Source of the DNA: Sepiola atlantica | Lineage: Eukaryota > Mollusca > Cephalopoda > Sepiida > Sepiolidae | Assembly (NCBI GenBank): GCA_963556195.1 | Contig: OY744551.1 | Span: 8,748,135 to 8,812,134 of the forward strand | DNA length: 64,000 nucleotides | Direction of reading: 5' to 3' | Shown here: positions 22,190 through 33,000 of the stretch, piece by piece | How the letters are laid out: every line of letters starts with the position of its first letter | Position numbering within the stretch: position 1 is the first letter of the stretch | Translations under genes and position numbers: made by a program | Notes under the pieces: model-generated | What the model saw: only the letters and a program-made list of their open reading frames with translations | Told to the model about the DNA's origin: nothing | Databases searched by the model: none

Positions 22190-22725
22190 TATATACTAGA
22201 AGAATACCTGTCCCAGAGCGGGTAAAATTAATCCCCCCCCTCCCAGACAGAACCGTTTTGCACCACTTTTATGTCCCCTTACAAAGATTAAAATCAAATG
22301 TCACTAAACCATATATCTAGAATCCTTACTATTTTTTTAATTAAAATCTATTACATGGTTTTGATTCTAGAAAATGTTTAAAAAGAATTAAATTTAAGCT
22401 TAAGGGGTCTTAAGAAGAAATTTAAATTCATGGAATCTTGCTTAATTGTTGTCTGAATGACTATCGATGATACTTAATGCAAATCTGAAATATTTGAATT
22501 TTCAAATAGGAGGTTGTTCCCATATTATGAACCCCCCCCCCCCAAAAAAAAACTTTTAAATAATCCCAAAAAACTGAAATTGGGTGAATACTTCTTAATT
22601 GATGTCTAATACCTATTGTTGAAATTTCATAAAATTCAGAATGATCGGTTAATTAGTTTAGGAGGGAATTATGTACATACAAATATATAAACATATACAC
22701 GTACCTAACTTTATATATAGAAATT
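22190..22725 (+). mobile_element. LINE 3' UTR copy (no ORF)
   Basis: Begins near AATACCTGTCCCAGAGCGGG and ends GATCGGTTAATTAGTTTAGG plus a TA/ACATAC tail. It aligns in order with 49680-50040, including TGCAAATCTGAAATAT and CATATTATGA. No coding frame remains. Confidence 0.55.
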
Positions 22726-22896
22726 GTTATTCTTGTGTTGACTAAGAATAAGAGTTAGAATGTTGTCTTTCGTTCAGCCTATTGCTTTTACAAAAACATA
22801 ATCATAATCATAACAACAACAAATGAGCAGGTTTTGCAGCAATGGCACCCCCCACACACACACACCGGAAAATTCCTGTAAATAAATCATATTACC

Positions 22897-22942
<46 letters not shown>

Positions 22943-22947
<5 letters not shown>

Positions 22948-23284
22948 TTTTTATTTATACAGACATGTACAAAAAGCCACTACACTGGCATGTCGATGTT
23001 ATCGATCAATAGTTATTGGAAACTAAGATCTCATCAGGCGGAAAGAATGTCTGATCTTTCACTCAGATGTTCATATAGGGAAAGAATGAAAAGAAAGGAA
23101 AAAGAAAAGGCCAAATTCAAAACCTTTTTCCTTTTTTTTATTCTTTCCAAATATGAACATCTGAGTGAAAGATCAGACTTTCTTTCCTCCTGATGAGATC
23201 TTAGTTTCTAATAACTATTGATCGATAACATCGACATGACAATGTAGCGGTTTTTTGTACATGTCTGTATAAATAAAATAATTA
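22943..23284. mobile_element. Long palindrome (foldback), about 340 bp
   Basis: Left arm AGACATGTACAAAAAGCCAC and on through CTAAGATCTCATCAGG is mirrored to GTACATGTCT at 23259-23268, centre about 23113. Mismatches are few. The A/G-rich centre is itself self-complementary. Flanked by TA tracts; the right flank (23290-23370) resembles the non-palindromic part of the 24255-24500 element. Confidence 0.8.
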
Positions 23285-23381
23285 TATATAAATAGCTCTA
23301 TTTACTATTGAGCACTATTTTATAAGCCCGGTTGGAATTATTTGGAATTTATGCTGTGGATGTGTACTTTACTTGGATTAC

Positions 23382-23422
<41 letters not shown>

Positions 23423-23425
<3 letters not shown>

Positions 23426-24244
23426 TGATTAACCATCAAATAACAAGAGAAATCAAATCCAAATAATTTTTGGTTGACTGATATTTCGTTCCTTTTATTT
23501 AAAGAACTTTATCAAAGTAACAAAAAAAAATTATCAAATACGTAATACGTGGAGAAACCAAAAAGTCGGGTATGGCTGACCACATATGGAAAGAAAAGAG
23601 AAACCATCTACTTTTATGGGACGAAGTAAAAATTATAGATAGAGAAGAACGGTGGAGAGTAAGACGACTCAAAAAAGCAGCACATATGTTGGGCGACAAT
23701 GACCTCCTAAGCAGACCTAGTATAGAATTCAATACAATATGGGAACCTATAATCATAAATAATAGATAAATAGTGATCAATAGTGATAAGTAGTTAGATC
23801 AAAAACAAGAATAGGTTTAAAGCTCCCAAAATTCATACTAGAATTGTCCGTGGATATAGTACTAAGTATAATTCAGTTCTGAGTGACAGTCATCTGAAGG
23901 TTGAAGGTTCAATCCTCAGTGCGGGCGATACGAAGAATACGAATTACTGAAGACTTCTTCCCAGTCATGGCAGATGAAACAAGAGCATGCTACCCCCGTG
24001 GATTTAATAATGGGTTCCATTCGAGATTTCCGAGTTCGATAGAAATATTCCCGAGTTCGAAGAGATACACCTGAAGAAGGTTGGAGGTTAGATCGGCAAT
24101 AAACGTTGAGAACAGTAGTCCGAATATACCAAATTAAATTATCAAAGTAACAAAAAAAAAACTTGATTAAAATGTTTTGGACGAAATATCAGTCAATAAA
24201 TAATATTTTTGATTTGTTTTCTGTTATTTGGTGGTTAATAACTT
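23423..24244 (+). mobile_element. Penelope-like retroelement 3' portion with inverted ends
   Basis: The ends are inverted relatives: GTGATTAACCATCAAATAACA at the left and the complement at 24244, each followed inward by GACTGATATTTCGT and TTACTTTGATAA-type sequence. Inside are the C-terminus of a Penelope-like polyprotein (23572-23769) and further decayed coding sequence to about 24130 (readable A-D-E-T-R-A-C-Y-P-R-G-F and G-F-H-S-R-F-P). CTGAAGA at 24071-24077 starts a decayed hammerhead-like motif. Inverted long repeats are a known feature of Penelope elements. Confidence 0.7.
23572..23769 (+). pseudogene. Penelope-like element polyprotein C-terminus (end of GIY-YIG endonuclease region)
   Basis: The reading frame gives M-A-D-H-I-W-K-E, then LLLWDEVKIIDREERWRVRR, L-K-K-A-A-H-M-L and PSIEFNTIWEPII. 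The order A-D/E-H-x-W, W-D-x-V-K-I-x-D-x-E, R-R-x-x-K/E-A and I-W-x-P-I/L is the typical tail of the GIY-YIG endonuclease domain in Penelope-like polyproteins. The RT domain and the GIY-YIG signature itself are absent upstream (replaced by the inverted end at 23423-23520), so this is a 5'-truncated dead copy. Confidence 0.75.
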
Positions 24245-24254
24245 TTCCATATAT

Positions 24255-24500
24255 ATATATATATATATTTATATATTTTTTTTAATTATTTTATTCCATT
24301 AATTGCGACAAAACAAGTTTTGTTTCATTGGTGCAAATAGCGACCAACTCATCGGGCCGGCGAAGGAATTCAAAACTAATGGAATAAAATCAAAAAAAAT
24401 ATATATCTTGCTCTGAATTTTCATTGAGCACTCTCATAAACCCGGTTTCAACTTCCTTCGGATTCATACCCCCTGGATATTTGTAACAAGTTAATTATAT
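24255..24500. mobile_element. Dispersed repeat related to the foldback at 46146-46440
   Basis: TTTATTCCATTA-TTGCGACAAAA through ATCGGGCCGGCGAA, then ATTGAGCACTCTCATAAACC to CTGGATATTTGTAACAAGTT, equals the reverse complement or arms of the 46-kb copy. It has one arm only. The minus strand carries CCGATGA (24355-24349), stem GTTGGT/ACCAAT and GAAAC (24326-24322). Confidence 0.65.
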
Positions 24501-24974
24501 ATATATTTATATATATATATATATAATAGACTTATCTTAACAGTTTACTGCATATCCCTGTAAGCCCAATCGTTAGATGTGCATTTCTATCCCACACCTC
24601 TGTATACATTTAAATTGTGGCTAATCTGAGCTCGTATTTAAATGTATAGAGACGTATGGTATAGAAATGGACTTTTGACGATCGGATTTACCGTGAAACT
24701 GCAGTAAGGTGTAGTGATTTACCTGTTATAAATATTTATTATTGTTATAAAGCTCTATCTGAAAGAATATTGGGCCCTTTGTGTGCGCAAGATCTGCTGC
24801 CTTGGATCGAACCAAGACGTTGATTTTATTTTATGTTATTGATATATGTGTACAATGTGCTGCGGGTTTTAAGGTTGCTTGATTCTTTTTGCTTTGCGAC
24901 TAACAGACCAAAATCAAAGGATTTCCGACTATATCTTAGACACTCAGGATCCACGGACTTTCCCAGAGGAGAGG
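24501..24974. other. Intron sequence, nothing recognised
   Basis: Mixed-composition sequence with an internal imperfect inverted repeat around 24590-24680 (CACCTCTGTATACATTTAAA versus TTTAAATGTATAGAGACGT). No coding evidence. Confidence 0.45.
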
Positions 24975-25285
24975 AAAACAATTAAACTATTAAATGTATT
25001 AAAACTTTTCGAGTGAAAATTCCAATGAATTGAGATATCATAATGAAAAATAATAAATAAGTGGATCGATCGTAATTGAGGATGTTACACCAAGATGTAG
25101 GGGAGAGCGCCACTCGTTTCTCAGGGTTGCTCCACTTACCCTTGATCCTCATCTGATAATGTTGAATTTTTAGCAAGGAGGCATCAAGTACCATTTTCTG
25201 AGTCTTTGGTATGACTCGGCCGAGGATTGAACCCTGGTGTCCTGGTCCATTAGCGAACACTTTTACCATTATGCAAAATGAGCTG
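24975..25285 (-). mobile_element. tRNA-derived SINE
   Basis: On the minus strand the head reads GCATAATGGTAAAAGTGTTC (A-box region) and, at a tRNA-like distance, CCAGGGTTCAATCCTCGG, a good Pol III B box in a T-arm context. A body of about 220 bp follows. Cephalopods are known to carry tRNA-Lys and tRNA-Arg headed SINEs; I cannot assign this one. Ends are approximate and no target-site duplication was found. Confidence 0.65.
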
Positions 25286-25696
25286 AGAGTTTACATGATG
25301 AGTGACAATTTGTGTGCTTTCGAGTTTTGACTCATCTTTCAAGTACAGCTGAGCGAGTGGTCAGTTCAATTGTTCCTTTGTCCTGTCAAATTTGCAGATT
25401 GCAACCCCATGCAGAGAGGTACCGCCCCCCCCCCTAAAACGCAGCCACCTGTAGGTCGTAGGTGGAGACCCGTAATGCCTAAGGACAGGATCCTGGTGGC
25501 TGAGCCATATTTCTACTTCGGCCCTTACTTTGGCTAGACAGGAGGTCTGATCCGATCAATCGGCTGGTCACGTCATTCCCTAGACCCTATAAGTTAATTC
25601 CCAACCGTATTATTCAATTTAATTCTTAAAAAAATCAAAACCTTATTTCTCCTTTTTAGTTACTAGAAGGTGGTCGATCAAAGAAGATTACCAATG
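25286..25696. other. Intron sequence, unassigned
   Basis: Includes a C-run (25424-25434) and a GC-richer block (25440-25590) that looks like old dispersed repeat sequence, without a recognisable family. Confidence 0.45.
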
Positions 25697-25812
25697 CCAA
25701 AGAGTAATGTTTTCAAAGAGTAATGTCTTCAAAGAGTAATGTCTTCAAAGAGTAATGTCTTCAAAGAGTAATGTCTTCAAAGAGTAATGTCTTCAAAGAG
25801 TAAAGTTTTCTG
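25697..25812 (+). repeat. 16-bp tandem repeat, about 7 copies
   Basis: The unit AGTAATGTCTTCAAAG repeats head to tail, decaying at both ends (GTTTTC variants). An AAT microsatellite follows at 25870-25897. Confidence 0.9.
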
Positions 25813-26154
25813 GGAGTAATTCTTCAAAATTTCCTTTTAAGAGTAATGTTTTTGGGGAGTAATGGATTCTAATAATAATAATAATGATAATAATAATATT
25901 TATAGAATTATATTTGAGAACTTTATTCAGAATTAAATAACTCATAGATGGTTGGTATGCCGTAAACCAAACAAAGCCAGGCAATTGTTCCTCTCTGGTC
26001 AGCTAGCCTCTGTCGCTATATGAGTACGACGTCTCGATGCGTATATAGCACCGTGCAGCCATTTTGGAAATGCTGGCAATAAGGGAGTGGTGCTAATGAA
26101 TTACAAACATATCAATTTATGAAAATCAACACCGGGTGCATCAGGTTTATGCAC

Positions 26155-27330
26155 GCACATATACATGATGGTGCAAAACTTTGGACCCATAGACATGCTA
26201 CTCTAAGTTATTTTTATTTTTAACATAATTTTAACATAATTTTAACCATGTGAATATCAGTTACAATTTTATTGTCTAGCCTAGATGATATAGCACTAAA
26301 AATTCTGTAAAATATGTGGTTTCAACAGGACTGGAACAGCATTATATTTTTCGAATGATGAAAATTAGTAGAGTTTATTGGGAACAGTCATAAAGTCATT
26401 GGTTTTATGATCCTATTCATTTTCATCTAAAAATTATTTTTTTAAATAGTTAAGTTTATTAAAATCTTAACTGCATTTTATTATTGAAGGATTATTATTT
26501 TCTTAGCCGGAATAATAATTTTCATAAAAAACCTGAAGCGAAATCAAATATATTCGAGCCAATAACTTAGTGGAAAGAAAAATCGAAAAAAATATCCTAG
26601 TCCGAATCAAACATCGATATTCTTTGATAATCAACAGTATCTTAAAAACTTAACTGCATTTTATTCTTGTGGGAGAATAGGCAAAGATTAATGTCGCTTG
26701 CATTATTTGATTTATTATTTAAAGTTGTCATCATCGTAACAATCTTCCTTAATGGAATCATTTTTTTAAACAAACTGAAAAAGCCAAAGAAATTTTGGTA
26801 TTCTAAATCACATGCTGGAAGGAAGAAAAAGACAAAGCGGCTAGGAAGAATCAAATATCTATATGTCAGATGCGATGCTATTTAGGTCTAAATTCTAAAA
26901 TCTGATAAGATCACTTTTTTGATATATGTATACATGATGGTGCAAAAATCTGGACCCATAGACATGCTACCATAGAAAGTATTTTTAATTTTAACATAAT
27001 TTGAATCATGTAAATATTATTTATAAATTTATTTTTTATTTCGCCTAGATATGGAGAGTTTGTGGAGAACAGTCATAAAGTCATTAGTTTTGTGATCCTA
27101 TTCATTTTTATATAAAAATTATTGTTTGTAATAGTTAGGTTTATTAAAATCTTAACTCCATTTTATTAATGAAGGATTATTAAGTTTTCTTAGCCGGAAT
27201 AATTATTTTCATAAAAAACCTAAAACGAAATAAAATATATTCAAGTTAATAACATAGTGGAAGGAAAAATCGAAAAAAAATAGGCAAGTCCGAATCAAGC
27301 ATCGATATTCTCTGATGATTAACAGTAAAA
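26155..27330 (+). repeat. Large direct duplication (period about 775 bp)
   Basis: Blocks at 26155-26655 and 26925-27330 share TACATGATGGTGCAAAA, GGACCCATAGACATGCTAC, GAACAGTCATAAAGTCATT, TTCTTAGCCGGAATAAT and CATCGATATTCT in the same order. The 270-bp sequence between holds a 72-codon ORF with no family resemblance. It may be an element with long direct termini or a plain intron duplication. Confidence 0.65.
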
Positions 27331-27686
27331 TACTTGTTTTTAATTTACGTATTACGATTTTGCGGGCCTCATTTTCCTCTTCTCACCCTTTCCAAACTGC
27401 TGGCTTCAAATACCATGTCTCTTTACTAAAAAAAAAAGTGTCAGTCCTCCGATTACTACTGCTACTACTGCTATTGTTGTTGCTACTGCTGCTGGTGTAC
27501 AAGTGACTGGAGTGTTAGTCCGCGCTCTTCCCCTCTCTTGTCCATGGCACCACGTCTCTCACACATCCCGCCTGCTTTAACTCATCTTGATGGCTACTCG
27601 TGACAGTAAGTAAGTTTCTACTTTTATCATTTCTTACCTGTAAATTTCTGCTTGCCTATTGACAGTTTTATTTGCTAAACCTCCAG
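27331..27686. other. Intron end before plexin exon 3
   Basis: Contains a CTG/CTA-type trinucleotide run (27448-27498). No gene. Confidence 0.55.
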
Positions 27687-27790
27687 AATGGCGTGTAACT
27701 CCGAACGAACACCTCATCCTAAACGATGAAGATGGTACGTCGAAGGTTGAAGGTGACCTCAAGCGGTTAAATACGCTTTCACACTACAAG
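27687..27790 (+). CDS. PLXNA: Plexin-A, internal coding exon (Rho-GTPase-binding domain, second half)
   Basis: The exon has 104 nt with acceptor CCTCCAG (ends 27686) and donor GTAAAG (27791), phase 1 to 0. With the G carried from the previous exon it reads E-W-R-V-T-P, then [20 protein letters not shown] and T-L-S-H-Y-K. Vertebrate plexins have the same layout: LEWR, a beta strand, DED, then W/LKRLN(S/T)L-HY. This is the C-terminal part of the RBD fold. The polypyrimidine tract before the acceptor is short (TTTTATTTGCTAAACCTCCAG), so this may be the weakest of the acceptors seen. A 39-bp tandem array begins only about 50 bp after the donor, unusually close to an exon. No frameshift or premature stop is seen. 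Confidence 0.93.
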
Positions 27791-27839
27791 GTAAAGATGT
27801 TGTCACTTTTTTGTTTTGTTTTGGATTTTGCAGGCATGT

Positions 27840-29360
27840 ATTTTTCCTTTGCTGCACGTAAGGAGTGTCATGCACCCTTTCCCCTAGGGACTGATTTGTT
27901 GCGTGCGGGAAGTGTCAGCTCCTCCTAGGATCACTTTTTTGCACGCATAGAGTGTCATGCTCCTCCAGGGATGACCTTTGCATGTGGGGAGTAGCATTTT
28001 CTTCTACTTTTTTTTGCATGTAGGGAGTGTCATTCTTCTCCAAGCATGGCTTTTTGTGTGTAGGGAGTGTCAGGCTCATCCAGGGATCACTTTTTGCACA
28101 TAAGAGTGTCATGCTTCTCCAGGAATCACTGTTTGCACACAGGAGTGTCATGCTTCTCCAGGAATCACGTTTTGCACACAGGAGTGTCATGCTCTTCAAG
28201 GAATCACGTTTTGCACACATGAGTGTCATGCTTCTCCAGGAATCACTGTTTGCACACAGGAGTGTCATGCTTCTCCAGGAATCACGTTTTGCACACAGGA
28301 GTGTCATTCTTCTCCAGGAATCACTTTTTGCACACAGGAGTGTCATGCTTCTCCAGGAATCACTTTTTGCACACAGGAGTGTCATGCTTCTCCAGGAATC
28401 ACTGTTTGCACACAGGAGTGGCATGCATCGCCAGGAATCACTGTTTGCACACAGGAGTGTCATGCTTCTCCAGGAATCACTGTTTGCACACAGGAGTGGC
28501 ATGCATCGCCAGGAATCACTGTTTGCACACAGGAGTGTCATGCTTCTCCAGGAATCACTGTTTGCACACAGGAGTGGCATGCATCGCCAGGAATCACTGT
28601 TTGCACACAGGAGTGTCATGCTTCTCCAGGAATCACTTTTTGCATCAGGGAGTGTAAGCTCTTCCAGAGACCAGCCATTTTTGCACACAGGAGTGTCATA
28701 CTCTGTCATAAATAATATTTTGCATGCTAACAGTTTCATGCTTCTCCAGGGATCACATTGTTGCAGGCTAAGAGTGTCATGCTTCTCCGGGGATAACCTT
28801 TTTGCATTCGGGAAAGACAGGCTCCTCCAGGGAGAATCCATTGCATTTAGGAGTGTCATGCTCCTCTAAGGGCAAAATTTTTGTCTTCAGGAGTGTCATG
28901 CTCCTCCAGGAATCACTTTTATTCATGCAAGGAGTGCTATACTCTTTGAAAGAAAATCTTTTTTCATGTAGAAAGTGTCATACTCCTCCGGGAACAATGT
29001 TTTGCATGTAGACATTTTTCCCAGGGATTATTTTTGCATGCAGAGAGTATCCGTTTCTCCAGGGAACACTTTTTACATGCAGGGAGTGTCATACGTTTCC
29101 AGAAACAATATTTTGCATGGAGTCACATGCTTTTTCTAAAGACCACTTTTTGCATGCAGGGAGTGTCATCCTTCTCAGAGAAAACCTTGTACATGCTGGT
29201 GTGTCATGCTTCCTCAGGAATCGCTTTGTTACATATAGGGAGTACCACACTCCCCCAGAAACAACCTTATGTATGCATGCAGGGAGTGTCATGCTCCTCC
29301 AAGGGTCACTTTTATGCATGCAGGGAGTGTCTTGCTTACCCGAAACAACCGTTTGCATGC
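27840..29360 (+). repeat. 39-bp minisatellite, about 39 copies
   Basis: The unit is GAGTGTCATGCTTCTCCAGG followed by AATCACTGTTTGCACACAG. It is homogeneous at 28090-28640 and increasingly degenerate outwards. Between 28408 and 28620 a 78-bp dimer (GTGTCATGCTTCTCC alternating with GTGGCATGCATCGCC) is repeated three times. Because 39 is a multiple of 3, long ORFs exist on both strands (for example 28027-28869 plus and 27915-28859 minus). I judge them to be by-products. Confidence 0.95.
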
Positions 29361-32300
29361 AAGGGCTGTCATGATATTGAAAAATAAATACAATACAAGG
29401 GCTGTCATGATATTGAAAAATAAATACAATACAAGGGCTGTCATGATATTGAAAAATAAATACAATACAAGGGCTGTCATGATATTGAAAAATAAATACA
29501 ATACAAGGGCTGTCATGATATTGAAAAATAAATACAATACAAGGGCTGTCATGATATTGAAAAATAAATACAATACAAGGGCTGTCATGATATTGAAAAA
29601 TAAATACAATACAAGGGCTGTCATGATATTTAAAAATAAATACAATACAAGGGCTGTCATGATATTGAAAAATAAATACAATACAAGGGCTGTCATGATA
29701 TTGAAAAATAAATACAATACAAGGGCTGTCATGATATTGAAAAATAAATACAATACAAGGGCTGTCATGATATTGAAAAATAAATACAATACAAGGGCTG
29801 TCATGATATTGAAAAATAAATACAATACAAGGGCTGTCATGATATTGAAAAATAAATCCAATACAAGGGCTGTCATGATATTGAAAAATAAATACAATAC
29901 AAGGGCTGTCATGATATTGAAAAATAAATACAATACAAGGGCTGTCATGATATTGAAAAATAAATACAATACAAGGGCTGTCATGATATTGAAAAATAAA
30001 TACAATACAAGGGCTGTCATGATATTGAAAAATAAATACAATACAAGGGCTGTCATGATATTGAAAAATAAATACAATACAAGGGCTGTCATGATATTGA
30101 AAAATAAATACAATACAAGGGCTGTCATGATATTGAAAAATAAATACAATACAAGGGCTGTCATGATATTGAAAAATAAATACAATACAAGGGCTGTCAT
30201 GATATTGAAAAATAAATACAATACAAGGGCTGTCATGATATTGAAAAATAAATACAATACAAGGGCTGTCATGATATTGAAAAATAAATACAATACAAGG
30301 GCTGTCATGATATTGAAAAATAAATACAATACAAGGGCTGTCATGATATTGAAAAATAAATACAATACAAGGGCTGTCATGATATTGAAAAATAAATACA
30401 ATACAAGGGCTGTCATGATATTGAAAAATAAATACAATACAAGGGCTGTCATGATATTGAAAAATAAATACAATACAAGGGCTGTCATGATATTGAAAAA
30501 TAAATACAATACAAGGGCTGTCATGATATTGAAAAATAAATACAATACAAGGGCTGTCATGATATTGAAAAATAAATACAATACAAGGGCTGTCATGATA
30601 TTGAAAAATAAATACAATACAAGGGCTGTCATGATATTGAAAAATAAATACAATACAAGGGCTGTCATGATATTGAAAAATAAATACAATACAAGGGCTG
30701 TCATGATATTGAAAAATAAATACAATACAAGGGCTGTCATGATATTGAAAAATAAATACAATACAAGGGCTGTCATGATATTGAAAAATAAATACAATAC
30801 AAGGGCTGTCATGATATTGAAAAATAAATACAATACAAGGGCTGTCATGATATTGAAAAATAAATACAATACAAGGGCTGTCATGATATTGAAAAATAAA
30901 TACAATACAAGGGCTGTCATGATATTGAAAAATAAATACAATACAAGGGCTGTCATGATATTGAAAAATAAATACAATACAAGGGCTGTCATGATATTGA
31001 AAAATAAATACAATACAAGGGCTGTCATGATATTGAAAAATAAATACAATACAAGGGCTGTCATGATATTGAAAAATAAATACAATACAAGGGCTGTCAT
31101 GATATTGAAAAATAAATACAATACAAGGGCTGTCATGATATTGAAAAATAAATACAATACAAGGACTGTCATGATATTGAAAAATAAATACAATACAAGG
31201 GCTGTCATGATATTGAAAAATAAATACAATACAAGGGCTGTCATGATATTGAAAAATAAATACAATACAAGGGCTGTCATGATATTGAAAAATAAATACA
31301 ATACAAGGGCTGTCATGATATTGAAAAATAAATACAATACAAGGGCTGTCATGATATTGAAAAATAAATCCAATACAAGGGCTGTCATAGTATTGAAAAA
31401 TAAATACAATACAAGGGCTGTCATGATATTGAAAAATAAATACAATACAAGGGCTGTCATGATATTGAAAAATAAATACAATACAAGGGCTGTCATAGTA
31501 TTTAAAAATAAATACAATACAAGGGCTGTCATAATATTGAAAAATAAATATAATACAAGGGCTGTCATGATATTGAAAAATAAATCCAATACAAGGGCTG
31601 TCATGATATTGAAAAATAAATACAATACAAGGGCTGTCATGATATTGAAAAATAAATACAATACAAGGGCTGTCATAGTATTGAAAAATAAATACAATAC
31701 AAGGGCTGTCATGATATTGAAAAATAAATACAATACAAGGGCTGTCATGATATTGAAAAATAAATACAATACAAGGGCTGTCATGATATTGAAAAATAAA
31801 TACAATACAAGGGCTGTCATGATATTGAAAAATAAATACAATACAAGGGCTGTCATGATATTGAAAAATAAATACAATACAAGGGCTGTCATGATATTGA
31901 AAAATAAATACAATACAAGGGCTGTCATGATATTGAAAAATAAATACAATACAAGGGCTGTCATGATATTGAAAAATAAATACAATACAAGGGCTGTCAT
32001 GATATTGAAAAATAAATACAATAAAAGGGCTGTCATGATATTGAAAAATAAATACAATACAAGGGCTGTCATGATATTGAAAAATAAATACAATACAAGG
32101 GCTGTCATGATATTGAAAAATAAATACAATACAAGGGCTGTCATGATATTGAAAAATAAATACAATACAAGGGCTGTCATGATATTGAAAAATAAATACA
32201 ATACAAGGGCTGTCATGATATTGAAAAATAAATACAATACAAGGGCTGTCATGATATTGAAAAATAAATACAATACAAGGGCTGTCATGATATTGAAAAA

Positions 32301-32382
32301 TAAATACAATACAAGGGCTGTCATGATATTGAAAAATAAATACAATACAAGGGATGTCATGATATTGAAAAATAAATACAAT
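29361..32382 (+). repeat. 36-bp minisatellite, about 84 copies
   Basis: The unit is ACAAGGGCTGTCATGATATT followed by GAAAAATAAATACAAT. It is nearly perfect, with sporadic variants (ATAGTATT, AATCCAAT, GGATGTC). The join at 29350-29365 is continuous with the 39-bp array (GCATGCAGGGAGTGTCATGC becomes GCATGCAAGGGCTGTCATGA), so it grew from one of those units. A 36-bp period with no in-frame stop leaves open frames of more than 1000 codons on both strands, with 12-residue peptide repeats. There is no other sign of a gene. Confidence 0.97.
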
Positions 32383-32448
32383 AATGTTAAAAACATCAAC
32401 GAGAATGTTAATAAGAAGAACAAATAAATGCATCCGGAAAAATGATTG

Positions 32449-32536
32449 GATCATTCTATCGCTCCAGAAAGTACCTCACCCCTGATGCAATCCTCTACCT
32501 GTATAAGAGTCATATACATCCTAAGATGGAGTTGTA
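32449..32536 (+). pseudogene. LINE ORF2 fragment (post-RT region)
   Basis: The reading frame gives G-S-F-Y-R-S-R-K-Y-L-T-P-D-A-I-L, then Y-L-Y-K-S-H-I-H-P-K-M-E. L-x-R-x-R-x-Y-x-T-P-x-x-x-L-x-L-Y-K-S-x-I-x-P-x-M-E is common after the RT domain of L2/CR1/Jockey-like LINEs. A second, inverted copy is at 52945-53022. Confidence 0.7.
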
Positions 32537-33000
32537 CCAACAATAACTTTTTTTGCACACTCCTCCTACAGAAGCAATGAGTGTCATGCTAATCAAGGGA
32601 CAGCATGCTGCTTTTTTAGCGTCCTAAATTCTCTTATTTTTATTTTATTCATATTTTCTTAGTGAAACCTAGTTATCTCCCCTGCATTATCACCCCCTTT
32701 GACAGCAGCCTCTTTCTTTTGATTACCAATGCAAACCACTTTGCGTTCTCACAACACCTGTTTACCGTCGAGTTCTCGCTGGAATTTGAGTGAGATTGGA
32801 AAGGAAGATAGCCTCCCTTTACCATACTAGAAAAAGAGAAGAGTAGATTTTGTCTAATGGCATAGCAACACCCCCAACCACTACAAACACATTGGATTGA
32901 AGGGAGCCACAACCAGATAAAAGGTTAAGAAACGCTGAATTATAAAGATTATCTTTGAGTTTTAATTTTTTAATTTTTTATTAATGAATCACCACTTATC
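32537..33000. other. Intron sequence up to the LTR element
   Basis: Positions 32552-32610 still resemble the 39-bp unit (GAGTGTCATGCTAATC), so that array once extended past the 36-bp array. The last 40 bp belong to a dispersed repeat split by the LTR element. Confidence 0.5.

Noticed and set aside
23484..23517. Hammerhead-like TTGATAA...GAAA on the minus strand at the Penelope-like inverted end
   Set aside because: The first box deviates at several conserved positions (TTGATAA rather than CTGANGA). It may be a decayed relative but is not counted.
27915..28869. 314-codon minus and 280-codon plus ORFs
   Set aside because: The 39-bp tandem unit is a multiple of three and open on both strands. 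Peptide repeats mirror the DNA repeat.
29089..32454. Very long ORFs (1121, 1052 and 1044 codons) on both strands
   Set aside because: They consist of a 36-bp DNA repeat that is open in several frames at once. Frames on opposite strands are equally good, and no promoter, domain or unique sequence supports a gene.
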